From Agriotes lineatus (Eukaryota; Arthropoda; Insecta; Coleoptera; Elateridae): a stretch of 64,000 bases of DNA. The position numbers and the translations under genes were made by a program. The stretch's first letter is position 1. Each line of letters opens with the position of its first letter. This document shows positions 25,913 to 39,700 of the stretch, one piece after another. The notes beneath the pieces are model-generated. The model was given only the letters and a program-made list of their open reading frames with translations. It was not told where the DNA came from and did no database searches. Where the stretch lies: NCBI GenBank assembly GCA_940337035.1, contig CALNHX010005227.1, forward strand, positions 47,140-111,139, in the 5' to 3' direction.

Positions 25913-28500
25913 CATTTCGAGCCATGCCGCCAACTTTTCCAGGTATGCCGCCAACATTTCGAGCCATGCCGCCAACATTTCGAGCCATGCTGCCAACATT
26001 TCGAGCTATGCCGCCAACATTTCGAGCCATGCCGCCAACATTTCGAGCCATGCCGCCAACATTTGGAGCCATGCCACCAATATTTCGAGCCATGCCGCCA
26101 ACATTTCGAGCCATGCCGCCATCATTTTGGCCATGCCGCCAACATTTCGAGGCATGCCGCCAACATTTCGAGCCATGCCGCCAACATTTCGAGCCATGCC
26201 GCCAACATTTCGAGCCATGCCGCCAACATTTCGAGCCATGCCGCCAACATTTCGAGCTATGCCGCCAACACTTCTAGCCATGCCGCCAACATTTCGAGTC
26301 ATGCCGTTATTTCGAGCCATGCCGCTAACGTTTCGAGCCATGCCGCCAACATTTCGAGCAATGCCGCCAACATTTCCAGCCATGCCGCCAACATTTCGAG
26401 CCATGCCGCCAAAATTTCGAGCCATGCCGCCAACATTTCAAAAAAAACCGCTAACATTTCGAGCCATGCCGCCAACATTTCGAGCAATGTCGCCAACATT
26501 TCGAGCCATGCCGCCAACATATCTAGCCATGCCGTCAACACTTTGAACCATGCCGCCAACATTTCGAGCCATGCCGCCAACATTTCGAGCCATGCCGCCA
26601 ACATTTCGAGCCATGCCGCCAACATTTGGAGCCACGCCGCCTACGTTTGGAGCCATCCCTCCAACATTTCGAGCCATGCCGCCAACATATCGAACCATGC
26701 CGCTAACATTTCTAGCCATGCCGCCAACATTTCTAGCCATGCCGTCAACACTTTGAGCCATGCCGCCAACATTTCGAACCATGCCGCCAACACTTCGAGC
26801 CTTGCCGCCAACATTTCGAGCCATGCCGCCAACATTTCGAGCCAAGCCGCCAACATTTGAAGCCACGCCGCCAACATTTGGAGCCATGCCGCCAACATTT
26901 AAAGCCACGCCTCCAAAATTTCGAGCCATGCCGCCAACATTTCGAGCCACGCCGCCAACACTTCGAGCCATGCCGCCAACATTTCGAGCCATGCCGCCCA
27001 CATTTCGAGCCATGCCGCCAACATTTCGAACCATGCCGCCAACATTTCGAGCCATGCCGCAAATATTTTGAGCCATGCCGCCAACATTTCGAGCCACGCC
27101 GCCAAAATTTCGAGCCATGCCGCCAACATTTCGAGCCATGCCGCCAACATTTCTAGCAATGCCGCCAACATTTCGAGCCATGCCGCCAGAATTTCGAGCT
27201 ATGCCGCCAACATTTCGAGCTATGCCGCCAACGTTTCGAGCCATGCCGCCAACATTTCTAGCAATGCCGCCAACATTTCGAGCCATGCCGCTAGCATTTC
27301 GAGCTATGCCGCCAACATTTCGAGCTATGCCGCCAACATTTCGAGCCATGCCGCCAACATTTCGAGCAATGCCGCCAACATTTCGAGCCATGCCGCCAAC
27401 ATTTCGAGCCATGTCGCCAACATTTCGAGCCATGCCACCAACATTTCGAGCCATGCCGCCAATATTTCTAGCTATGCCGCCAAAGCTTCGAGCCATGCCG
27501 CCAACATTTCAAGCCATGCCGCCAACATTTTGAGCCATGCCGCCAACATTTCGAGCCATTCTGCCAACACTTCGAGCCATGCCGCCAACATTTCGAGCCA
27601 TGCCGCCAACATTTCGAGCAATGCCGCCAACATTTCGAGCCATGCCGCCAACATTTCGAGCCATGCCGCCAACATTTCGATCCATGCCGCCAACATTTCG
27701 AGCTATGCCGCCAACATTTCGAGCCGTGCCGCCAACATTTCGAGCCATGCCGCCAACATTTCGAGCCATGCCGCCAACATTTCGAGCTATGCCGCCAACA
27801 TTTCGAGCAATGCCGCCAACATTTCGAGCCGTGCCGCCAACATTTTGAGCCCTGCCGCCAACATTTCGAGCCATGTCGCCAACATTTTGAGCCATGCCGC
27901 CATCATTTCGAGCCATGCCGCCATCATTTCGAGCCATGCCGCCAACATTTCGAGCCATGCCGTCAATATTTCGAGCCATGCCGCCAACATTTCGAGCCAT
28001 GCCGCCAACATTTCGAGCCATACCGCCAACATTTCGAGCTATGCCGCCAACACTTCGAGCCATGCCGCCAACATTACGAGCCATGCCGCCAACACTTCTA
28101 GCCATGCCGCCAACATTTCGAGCCATGCCGCCAACATTTCGAGCCATGCCGCAAAAACTACTAGCCATGCCGCCAACACTTCGAGCCATGTCGCTAACAT
28201 TTCGAGCCATGCCGTCATCATTTCGAGCCATGCCGCCAATATTTCGTACCATGCCGCCAACATTTCGAGCCATGCTGCCAACATTTCGAGCCATGCCGCC
28301 AACATTTCGAGCCATGCCGCCAACATTTCGAGCCACGCTGCAACATTTGGAGCTATGCCGCCAACATTTCGAGCCATGCCGCCAACATTTGGAGCCATGC
28401 CGCCAACATTTCGAGCCATGCCGCTAACATTTCGAGCCATGCCGTCAACATTTCGAGCAATGCCGCCAACATTTCGAGCCATGCCGCCAACATTTCGAGC
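25913..28500 (+). repeat. 2.8-kb transition unit, copy 2
   Basis: This matches 23,091-25,912 in order: AACTTTTCCAGG near 25,933, GCCGTTATTTCG near 26,307, A8 at 26,440-26,447, and family B from about 26,850 with AAGCTT at 27,483. One monomer near 26,128 has lost two bases (TTTTGGCCATG). It lacks the 5-bp insertion and the 251-bp internal duplication of copy 1. Its family B half is also the first copy of the 1,658-bp HOR that follows. Confidence 0.83.
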
Positions 28501-30160
28501 CAAGCCGCCAACATTTGAAGCCACGCCGCCAACATTTGGAGCCATGCCGCCAACATTTAAAGCCACGCCTCCAAAATTTCGAGCCATGCCGCCAACATTT
28601 CGAGCCACGCCGCCAACACTTCGAGCCATGCCGCCAACATTTCGAGCCATGCCGCCCACATTTCGAGCCATGCCGCCAACATTTCGAACCATGCCGCCAA
28701 CATTTCGAGCCATGCCGCAAATATTTTGAGCCATGCCGCCAACATTTCGAGCCACGCCGCTAACATTTCGAGCCATGCCGCCAACATTTCGAGCCATGCC
28801 GCCAACATTTCTAGCAATGCCGCCAACATTTCGAGCCATGCCGCCAGCATTTCGAGCTATGCCGCCAACATTTCGAGCTATGCCGCCAACGTTTCGAGCC
28901 ATGCCGCCAACATTTCTAGCAATGCCGCCAACATTTCGAGCCATGCCGCTAGCATTTCGAGCTATGCCGCCAACATTTCGAGCTATGCCGCCAACATTTC
29001 GAGCCATGCCGCCAACATTTCGAGCAATGCCGCCAACATTTCGAGCCATGCCGCCAACATTTCGAGCCATGTCGCCAACATTTCGAGCCATGCCGCCAAC
29101 ATTTCGAGCCATGCCGCCAATATTTCTAGCTATGCCGCCAAAGCTTCGAGCCATGCCGCCAACATTTCAAGCCATGCCGCCAACATTTTGAGCCATGCCG
29201 CCAACATTTCGAGCCATTCTGCCAACACTTCGAGCCATGCCGCCAACATTTCGAGCCATGCCGCCAACATTTCGAGCAATGCCGCCAACATTTCGAGCCA
29301 TGCCGCCAACATTTCGAGCCATGCCGCCAACATTTCGAGCCATGCCGCCAACATTTCGAGCTATGCCGCCAACATTTCGAGCCATGCCGCCAACATTTCG
29401 AGCCGTGCCGCCAACATTTCGAGCCATGCCGCCAACATTTCGAGCCATGCCGCCAACATTTCGAGCTATGCCGCCAACATTTCGAGCCGTGCCGCCAACA
29501 TTTTGAGCCCTGCCGCCAACATTTCGAGCCATGTCCCCAACATTTTGAGCCATGCCGCCATCATTTCGAGCCATGCCGCCATCATTTCGAGCCATGCCGC
29601 CAACATTTCGAGCTATGCCGCCAACATTTCGAGCCGTGCCGCCAACATTTTGAGCCCTGCCGCCAACATTTCGAGCCATGTCGCCAACATTTCGAGCCAT
29701 GCCGCCAACATTTCGAGCCATACCGCCAACATTTCGAGCTATGCCGCCAACACTTCGAGCCATGCCGCCAACATTACGAGCCATGCCGCTAACACTTCTA
29801 GCCATGCCGCCAACATTTCGAGCCATGCCGCCAACATTTCGAGCCATGCCGCAAAAACTACTAGCCATGCCGCCAACACTTCGAGCCATGTCGCTAACAT
29901 TTCGAGCCATGCCGTCATCATTTCGAGCCATGCCGCCAATATTTCGTACCATGCCGCCAACATTTCGAGCCATGCTGCCAACATTTCGAGCCATGCCGCC
30001 AACATTTCGAGCCATGCCGCCAACATTTCGAGCCACGCTGCAACATTTGGAGCTATGCCGCCAACATTTCGAGCCATGCCGCCAACATTTGGAGCCATGC
30101 CGCCAACATTTCGAGCCATGCCGCTAACATTTCGAGCCATGCCGTCAACATTTCGAGCAA
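26850..30160 (+). repeat. 1,658-bp family B HOR, two tandem copies
   Basis: Markers recur at an offset of 1,658 bp (79 x 21 minus 1). Examples are CATTTGAAGCCACG near 26,856 and 28,514, the AAGCTT site at 27,483 and 29,141, and ACGCTGCAACATTTGG near 28,333 and 30,035. The 1-bp deficit comes from the CTGCAACATTT monomer. Copy 2 carries an extra repeated GTGCCGCC / TTTTGAGCCCTG segment near 29,490 and 29,636. A further truncated copy continues to about 30,447. Confidence 0.85.
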
Positions 30161-30447
30161 TGCCGCCAACATTTCGAGCCATGCCGCCAACATTTCGAGC
30201 CATGCCGCAAAAACTACTAGCCATGCCGCCAACACTTCGAGCCATGTCGCTAACATTTCGAGCCATGCTGCCAACATTTCGAGCCATGCTGCCAACATTT
30301 CGAGCCATGCCGCCAACATTTCGAGCCATGCCGCCAACATTTCGAGCCACGCTGCAACATTTGGAGCTATGCCGCCAAAGCTTCGAGCCATGCCGCCAAA
30401 ATTTCAAGCCATGCCGCCAACATTTTGAGCCATGCCGCCAACATTTC

Positions 30448-33400
30448 GAGCCATTCCGCTAACACCTCGAGCCATGCCGCCAACACTTCGAGTCATGCCG
30501 CCAACATTTCGAGCCATGCCGCCAACATTTCGAGCAATGCCGCCAACATTTCGAGCCATGCCGCCAACATTTCCAGCCATGCCGCCAACATTTCGAGCCA
30601 TGCCGCCAACATTTCGAGCCATGCCGCCAACATTTCGAGCTATGCCGCCAACATTTCGACCCATGCCACCCACATTTCGAGCCATGCCGCCCACATTTCG
30701 AGCCATGCCGCCAACATTTCGAACCATGCCGCCAACATTTCGAGCCATGCCGCCAACATTTTGAGCCATGCCGCCCACATTTCGAGCCATGCCGCCCACA
30801 TTTCGAGCCATGTCGCCAACATTTCGAGCCATGCCGCCCACATTTCGAGCCATGCCGCCAACATTTCGAACCATGCCGCCAAGATTTCGAGCCATGCCGC
30901 AAATATTTTGAGCCATGCCGCCAACATTTCGAGCCACGCCGCCAACATTTCGAGCCATGCCGCCAACATTTCGAGCCATGCCGCCAACATTTCTAGCAAT
31001 GCCGCCAACATTTCGAGCCATGCCGCCAGCATTTCGAGCTATGCCGCCAACATTTCGAGCTATGCCGCCAACATTTCGAGCCATGCCGCCAACATTTCTA
31101 GCAATGCCGCCAACATTTCGAGCCATGCCGCTAGCATTTCGAACTATGCCGCCAACATTTCGAGCTATGCCGCCAACATTTCGAGCCATGCCGCCAACAT
31201 TTCGAGCAATGCCGCCAACATTTCGAGCCATGCCGCCAACATTTCGAGCCACGCCGCCAACACTTCGAGCCATGCCGCCAGCATTTCGAGCCATGCCGCC
31301 CACATTTCGAGCCATGCCGCCAACATTTCGAACCATGCCGCCAACATTTCGAGCCATGCCGCAAATATTTTGAGCCATGCCACCAACATTTCGAGCCACG
31401 CCGCCAACATTTCGAGCCATGCCGCCAACATTTCGAGCCATGCCGCCAACATTTCTAGCAATGCCGCCAACATTTCGAGCCATGCCGCCAGCATTTCGAG
31501 CTATGCCGCCAACATTTCGAGCTATGCCGCCAACATTTCGAGCCATGCCGCCAACATTTCTAGCAATGCCGCCAACATTTCGAGCCATGCCGCTAGCATT
31601 TCGAGCTATGCCGCCAACATTTCGAGCTATGCCGCCAACATTTCGAGCCATGCCGCCAACATTTCGAGCAATGCCGCCAACATTTCGAGCCATGCCGCCA
31701 ACATTTCGAGCCATGTCGCCAACATTTCGAGCCATGCCGCCAACATTTCGAGCCATGCCGCCAATATTTCTAGCTATGCCGCCAAAGCTTCGAGCCATGC
31801 CGCCAACATTTCAAGCCATGCCGCCAACATTTTGAGCCATGCCGCCAACATTTCGAGCCATTCTGCCAACACTTCGAGCCATGCCGCCAACATTTCGAGC
31901 CATGCCGCCAACATTTCGAGCAATGCCGCCAACATTTCGAGCCATGCCGCCAACATTTCGAGCCATGCCGCCAACATTTCGAGCCATGCCGCCAACATTT
32001 CGAGCTATGCCGCCAACATTTCGAGCCATGCCGCCAACATTTCGAGCCGTGCCGCCAACATTTCGAGCCATGCCGCCAACATTTCGAGCCATGCCGCCAA
32101 CATTTCGAGCTATGCCGCCAACATTTCGAACCATGCCGCCAACATTTCGAGCCGTGCCGCCAACATTTTGAGCCCTGCCGCCAACATTTCGAGCCATGTC
32201 GCCAACATTTTGAGCCATGCCGCCATCATTTCGAGCCATGCCGCCATCATTTCGAGCCATGCCGCCAACATTTCGAGCCATGCCGCCAATATTTCGAGCC
32301 ATGCCGCCAACATTTCGAGCCATGCCGCCAACATTTCGAGCCATACCGCCAACATTTCGAGCTATGCCGCCAACACTTCGAGCCATGCCGCCAACATTAC
32401 GAGCCATGCAGCCAACACTTCTAGCCATGCCGCCAACACTTCGAGCCATGCCGCCAACATTTCGAGCCATGCCGCAAAAACTTCTAGCCATGCCGCCAAC
32501 ACTTCGAGCCATGTCGCTAACATTTCGAGCCATGCCGTCATCATTTCGAGCCATGCCGCCAATATTTCGTACCATGCCGCCAACATTTCGAGCCATGCTG
32601 CCAACTTTTCGAGCCATGCCGCCAACATTTCGAGCCATGCCGCCAACATTTCGAGCCACGCTGCAACATTTGGAGCTATGCCGCCAACATATCGAGCCAT
32701 GCCGCCAACATTTGGAGCCATGCCGCCAACATTTCGAGCCATGCCGCTAACATTTCGAGCCATGCCGTCAACATTTCGAGCAATGCCGCCAACATTTCGA
32801 GCCATGCCGCCAACATTTCGAGCCATGCCGCCAACATTTCGAGCCATGCCGCCAACATTTCGAGCCATGCCGCCAACATTTCTAGCTATGCCGCCAAAGC
32901 TTCGAGCCATGCCGCCAAAATTTCAAGCCATGCCGCCAACATTTTGAGCCATGCCGCCAACATTTCGAGCCATTCCGCTAACACCTCGAGCCATGCCGCC
33001 AACACTTCGAGTCATGCCGCCAAAATTTCGAGCCATGCCGCCAACATTTCGAGCAATGCCGCCAACATTTCGAGCCATGCCGCCAACATTTCCAGCCATG
33101 CCGCCAACATTTCGAGCCATGCCGCCAACATTTCGAGCCATGCCGCCAACATTTCGAGCTATGCCGCCAACATTTCGAGCCATGCCGCCCACACTTCGAG
33201 CCATGCCGCCAACATTTCCAGCCATGCCGCCAACATTTCGAGCCATGCCGCCAACATTTCGAGCCATGCCGCCAACATTTCGAGCTATGCCGCCAACATT
33301 TCGAGCCATGCCGCCCACATTTCGAGCCATGCCGCCAACATTTCGAACCATGCCGCCAACATTTCGAGCCATGCCGCCCACATTTCGAGCCATGCCGCCC

Positions 33401-34202
33401 ACATTTCGAGCCATGCCGCCAACATTTAGAACCATGCCGCCAACATTTCGAGCCATGCCGCCAACATTTTGAGCCATGCCGCCCACATTTCGAGCCATGC
33501 CGCCCACATTTCGAGCCATGCCGCCAACATTTCGAACCATGCCGCCTACATTTCGAGCCATGCCGCCCACATTTCGAGCCATGCCGCCAACATTTCGAGC
33601 TATGCCGCCAACATTTTGAGCCATGCCGCCAACATTTTGAGCCATTCCGCCAACATTTCGAGACATGCCGCCAACATTTTGAGCCATGCCGCCATCATTT
33701 CGAGCCATGCCGCCAACATTTCGAGTAATGCCACCAACATTTCGAGCCATGCCGCCAATATTTCGAGCCATGCCGCCAACATTTCGAGCCATGCCGCCAA
33801 CATTTCGAGCCATGCCGCCAACATTTCGAGCTATGCTGCCAACACTTCGAGCCATGCCGCCAACATTTCGAGTCATGCCGCCATTTCGAACCATGCCGCC
33901 AACATTTTGAGCCATGCCGCCAACATTTCGAGCATTGCCGCCAACATTTCTAGCCATGCCGCCAACATTTCGCGCCATGCCGCCAACATTTCGAGAAAAG
34001 CCGGCAACATTTCGAGCCATGCCGCCAACATTTCGAGCCATGTCGCCAACATTTCGAGCCACGCCGCCAACATTTGGAGACACGCCGCCAACGTTTTGAG
34101 CCATCCCGCCAACATTTCGAGCCATGCCGCCAACATTTCGAACCATGCCGCCAACATTTCTAGCCATGCCGCCAACATTTCTAGCCATGCCGTCAACACT
34201 TC
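30448..34202 (+). repeat. 3,755-bp family B HOR, full unit
   Basis: The unit runs from one ATTCCGCTAACACC monomer to the next. Its length is 179 x 21 minus 4: the ACGCTGCAACATTTGG monomer near 32,660 is 1 bp short and the GCCGCCATTTCG monomer near 33,889 is 3 bp short. It contains HindIII sites at 31,785 and 32,897, GCCCACATTT runs, GTGCCGCC / GAGCCCTG monomers, GCAAAAACTTCTAG near 32,474 and CGAGAAAAGCCGGC near 33,993. Confidence 0.87.
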
Positions 34203-36731
34203 GAGCCATTCCGCTAACACCTCGAGCCATGCCGCCAACACTTCGAGTCATGCCGCCAACATTTCGAGCCATGCCGCCAACATTTCGAGCAATGCCGCCA
34301 ACATTTCGAGCCATGCCGCCAACATTTCCAGCCATGCCGCCAACATTTCGAGCCATGCCGCCAACATTTCGAGCCATGCCGCCAACATTTCGAGCTATGC
34401 CGCCAACATTTCGACCCATGCCACCCACATTTCGAGCCATGCCGCCCACATTTCGAGCCATGCCGCCAACATTTCGAACCATGCCGCCAACATTTCGAGC
34501 CATGCCGCCAACATTTTGAGCCATGCCGCCCACATTTCGAGCCATGCCGCCCACATTTCGAGCCATGTCGCCAACATTTCGAGCCATGCCGCCCACATTT
34601 CGAGCCATGCCGCCAACATTTCGAACCATGCCGCCAAGATTTCGAGCCATGCCGCAAATATTTTGAGCCATGCCGCCAACATTTCGAGCCACGCCGCCAA
34701 CATTTCGAGCCATGCCGCCAACATTTCGAGCCATGCCGCCAACATTTCTAGCAATGCCGCCAACATTTCGAGCCATGCCGCCAGCATTTCGAGCTATGCC
34801 GCCAACATTTCGAGCTATGCCGCCAACATTTCGAGCCATGCCGCCAACATTTCTAGCAATGCCGCCAACATTTCGAGCCATGCCGCTAGCATTTCGAACT
34901 ATGCCGCCAACATTTCGAGCTATGCCGCCAACATTTCGAGCCATGCCGCCAACATTTCGAGCAATGCCGCCAACACTTCGAGCCATGCCGCCAACATTTC
35001 GAGCCACGCCGCCAACACTTCGAGCCATGCCGCCAGCATTTCGAGCCATGCCGCCCACATTTCGAGCCATGCCGCCAACATTTCGAACCATGCCGCCAAC
35101 ATTTCGAGCCATGCCGCAAATATTTTGAGCCATGCCGCCAACATTTCGAGCCACGCCGCCAACATTTCGAGCCATGCCGCCAACATTTCGAGCCATGCCG
35201 CCAACATTTCTAGCAATGCCGCCAACATTTCGAGCCATGCCGCCAGCATTTCGAGCTATGCCGCCAACATTTCGAGCTATGCCGCCAACATTTCGAGCCA
35301 TGCCGCCAACATTTCTAGCAATGCCGCCAACATTTCGAGCCATGCCGCTAGCATTTCGAGCTATGCCGCCAACATTTCGAGCTATGCCGCCAACATTTCG
35401 AGCCATGCCGCCAACATTTCGAGCAATGCCGCCAACATTTCGAGCCATGCCGCCAACATTTCGAGCCATGTCGCCAACATTTCGAGCCATGCCGCCAACA
35501 TTTCGAGCCATGCCGCCAATATTTCTAGCTATGCCGCCAAAGCTTCGAGCCATGCCGCCAACATTTCAAGCCATGCCGCCAACATTTTGAGCCATGCCGC
35601 CAACATTTCGAGCCATTCTGCCAACACTTCGAGCCATGCCGCCAACATTTCGAGCCATGCCGCCAACATTTCGAGCAATGCCGCCAACATTTCGAGCCAT
35701 GCCGCCAACATTTCGAGCCATGCCGCCAACATTTCGAGCCATGCCGCCAACATTTCGAGCTATGCCGCCAACATTTCGAGCCATGCCGCCAACATTTCGA
35801 GCCGTGCCGCCAACATTTCGAGCCATGCCGCCAACATTTCGAGCCATGCCGCCAACATTTCGAGCTATGCCGCCAACATTTCGAACCATGCCGCCAACAT
35901 TTCGAGCCGTGCCGCCAACATTTTGAGCCCTGCCGCCAACATTTCGAGCCATGTCGCCAACATTTTGAGCCATGCCGCCATCATTTCGAGCCATACCGCC
36001 ATCATTTCGAGCCATGCCGCCAACATTTCGAGCCATGCCGCCAATATTTCGAGCCATGCCGCCAACATTTCGAGCCATGCCGCCAACATTTCGAACCATA
36101 CCGCCAACATTTCGAGCTATGCCGCCAACACTTCGAGCCATGCCGCCAACATTACGAGCCATGCCGCCAACACTTCTAGCCATGCCGCCAACACTTCGAG
36201 CCATGCCGCCAACATTTCGAGCCATGCCGCAAAAACTTCTAGCCATGCCGCCAACACTTCGAGCCATGTCGCTAACATTTCGAGCCATGCCGTCATCATT
36301 TCGAGCCATGCCGCCAATATTTCGTACCATGCCGCCAACATTTCGAGCCATGCTGCCAACATTTCGAGCCATGCCGCCAACATTTCGAGCCATGCCGCCA
36401 ACATTTCGAGCCACGCTGCAACATTTGGAGCTATGCCGCCAACATATCGAGCCATGCCGCCAACATTTGGAGCCATGCCGCCAACATTTCGAGCCATGCC
36501 GCTAACATTTCGAGCCATGCCGTCAACATTTCGAGCAATGCCGCCAACATTTCGAGCCATGCCGCCAACATTTCGAGCCATGCCGCCAACATTTCGAGCC
36601 ATGCCGCCAACATTTCGAGCCATGCCGCCAACATTTCTAGCTATGCCGCCAAAGCTTCGAGCCATGCCGCCAAAATTTCAAGCCATGCCGCCAACATTTT
36701 GAGCCATGCCGCCAACATTTCGAGCCATTCC
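34203..36731 (+). repeat. 3,755-bp family B HOR, partial second copy
   Basis: About 2.53 kb repeat 30,448-32,976 at an offset of 3,755 bp, with HindIII sites at 35,540 and 36,652. Differences are sparse, for example ATGCTGCCAACTTTTCG near 32,600 versus CAACATTTCG here. The match ends at ATTCCGC, which continues as TAACACC in the full unit and as CCACATT here, so the copy jumped to a different register of family B. Confidence 0.87.
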
Positions 36732-39700
36732 GCCCACATTTCGAGCCATGCCGCCCACATTTCGAGCCATGCCGCCAACATTTCGAACCATGCCGCCAAC
36801 ATTTCGAGCCATGCCGCCAACATTTTGAGCCATGCCGCCCACATTTCGAGCCATGCCGCCCACATTTCGAGCCATGCCGCCAACATTTCGAACCATGCCG
36901 CCTACATTTCGAGCCATGCCGCCCACATTTCGAGCCATGCCGCCAACATTTCGAGCTATGCCGCCAACATTTTGAGCCATGCCGCCAACATTTTGAGCCA
37001 TTCCGCCAACATTTCGAGACATGCCGCCAACATTTTGAGCCATGCCGCCATCATTTCGAGCCATGCCGCCAACATTTCGAGTAATGCCACCAACATTTCG
37101 AGCCATGCCGCCAATATTTCGAGCCATGCCGCCAACATTTCGAGCCATGCCGCCAACATTTCGAGCCATGCCGCCAACATTTCGAGCTATGCTGCCAACA
37201 CTTCGAGCCATGCCGCCAACATTTCGAGTCATGCCGCCATTTCGAACCATGCCGCCAACATTTTGAGCCATGCCGCCAACATTTCGAGCATTGCCGCCTA
37301 CATTTCTAGCCATGCCGCCAACATTTCGCGCCATGCCGCCAACATTTCGAGAAAAGCCGGCAACATTTCGAGCCATGCCGCCAACATTTCGAGCCATGTC
37401 GCCAACATTTCGAGCCACGCCGCCAACATTTGGAGACACGCCGCCAACGTTTTGAGCCATCCCGCCAACATTTCGAGCCATGCCGCCAACATTTCGAACC
37501 ATGCCGCCAACATTTCTAGCCATGCCGCCAACATTTCTAGCCATGCCGTCAACACTTCGAGCCATTCCGCTAACACCTCGAGCCATGCCGCCAACACTTC
37601 GAGTCATGCCGCCAACATTTCGAGCCATGCCGCCAACATTTCGAGCAATGCCGCCAACATTTCGAGCCATGCCGCCAACATTTCCAGCCATGCCGCCAAC
37701 ATTTCGAGCCATGCCGCCAACATTTCGAGCTATGCCGCCAACATTTCGACCCATGCCACCCACATTTCGAGCCATGCCGCCCACATTTCGAGCCATGCCG
37801 CCAACATTTCGAACCATGCCGCCAACATTTCGAGCCATGCCGCCAACATTTTGAGCCATGCCGCCCACATTTCGAGCCATGCCGCCCACATTTCGAGCCA
37901 TGTCGCCAACATTTCGAGCCATGCCGCCCACATTTCGAGCCATGCCGCCAACATTTCGAACCATGCCGCCAAGATTTCGAGCCATGCCGCCAACATTTCG
38001 AGCTATGCCGCCAACATTTCGAACCATGCCGCCAACATTTCGAGCCGTGCCGCCAACATTTTGAGCCCTGCCGCCAACATTTCGAGCCATGTCGCCAACA
38101 TTTTGAGCCATGCCGCCATCATTTCGAGCCATACCGCCATCATTTCGAGCCATGCCGCCAACATTTCGAGCCATGCCGCCAATATTTCGAGCCATGCCGC
38201 CAACATTTCGAGCCATGCCGCCAACATTTCGAGCCATACCGCCAACATTTCGAGCTATGCCGCCAACACTTCGAGCCATGCCGCCAACATTACGAGCCAT
38301 GCCGCCAACACTTCTAGCCATGCCGCCAACACTTCGAGCCATGCCGCCAACATTTCGAGCCATGCCGCAAAAACTTCTAGCCATGCCGCCAACACTTCGA
38401 GCCATGTCGCTAACATTTCGAGCCATGCCGTCATCATTTCGAGCCATGCCGCCAATATTTCGTACCATGCCGCCAACATTTCGAGCCATGCTGCCAACAT
38501 TTCGAGCCATGCCGCCAACATTTCGAGCCATGCCGCCAACATTTCGAGCCACGCTGCAACATTTGGAGCTATGCCGCCAACATATCGAGCCATGCCGCCA
38601 ACATTTGGAGCCATGCCGCCAACATTTCGAGCCATGCCGCTAACATTTCGAGCCATGCCGTCAACATTTCGAGCAATGCCGCCAACATTTCGAGCCATGC
38701 CGCCAACATTTCGAGCCATGCCGCCAACATTTCGAGCCATGCCGCCAACATTTCGAGCCATGCCGCCAACATTTCTAGCTATGCCGCCAAAGCTTCGAGC
38801 CATGCCGCCAAAATTTCAATCCATGCCGCCAACATTTTGAGCCATGCCGCCAACATTTCGAGCCATTCCGCTAACACCTCGAGCCATGCCGCCAACACTT
38901 CGAGTCATGCCGCCAAAATTTCGAGCCATGCCGCCAACATTTCGAGCAATGCCGCCAACATTTCGAGCCATGCCGCCAACATTTCCAGCCATGCCGCCAA
39001 CATTTCGAGCCATGCCGCCAACATTTCGAGCCATGCCGCCAACATTTCGAGCTATGTCGCCAACATTTCGAGCCATGCCGCCCACACTTCGAGCCATGCC
39101 GCCAACATTTCCAGCCATGCCGCCAACATTTCGAGCCATGCCGCCAACATTTCGAGCCATGCCGCCAACATTTCGAGCTATGCCGCCAACATTTCGAGCC
39201 ATGCCGCCCACATTTCGAGCCATGCCGCCAACATTTCGAACCATGCCGCCAACATTTCGAGCCATGCCGCCCACATTTCGAGCCATGCCGCCCACATTTC
39301 GAGCCATGCCGCCAACATTTCGAACCATGCCGCCAACATTTCGAGCCATGCCGCCAACATTTTGAGCCATGCCGCCCACATTTCGAGCCATGCCGCCCAC
39401 ATTTCGAGCCATGCCGCCAACATTTCGAACCATGCCGCCTACATTTCGAGCCATGCCGCCCACATTTCGAGCCATGCCGCCAACATTTCGAGCTATGCCG
39501 CCAACATTTTGAGCCATGCCGCCAACATTTTGAGCCATTCCGCCAACATTTCGAGACATGCCGCCAACATTTTGAGCCATGCCGCCATCATTTCGAGCCA
39601 TGCCGCCAACATTTCGAGTAATGCCACCAACATTTCGAGCCATGCCGCCAATATTTCGAGCCATGCCGCCAACATTTCGAGCCATGCCGCCAACATTTCG

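Noticed and set aside
33469..36702. A 1,077-codon + strand frame overlapping an 876-codon - strand frame
   Set aside because: The two frames are exact codon complements (AANISSH against MARNVGG), so one open frame almost guarantees the other. This is a property of the monomer, not a sense-antisense gene pair.
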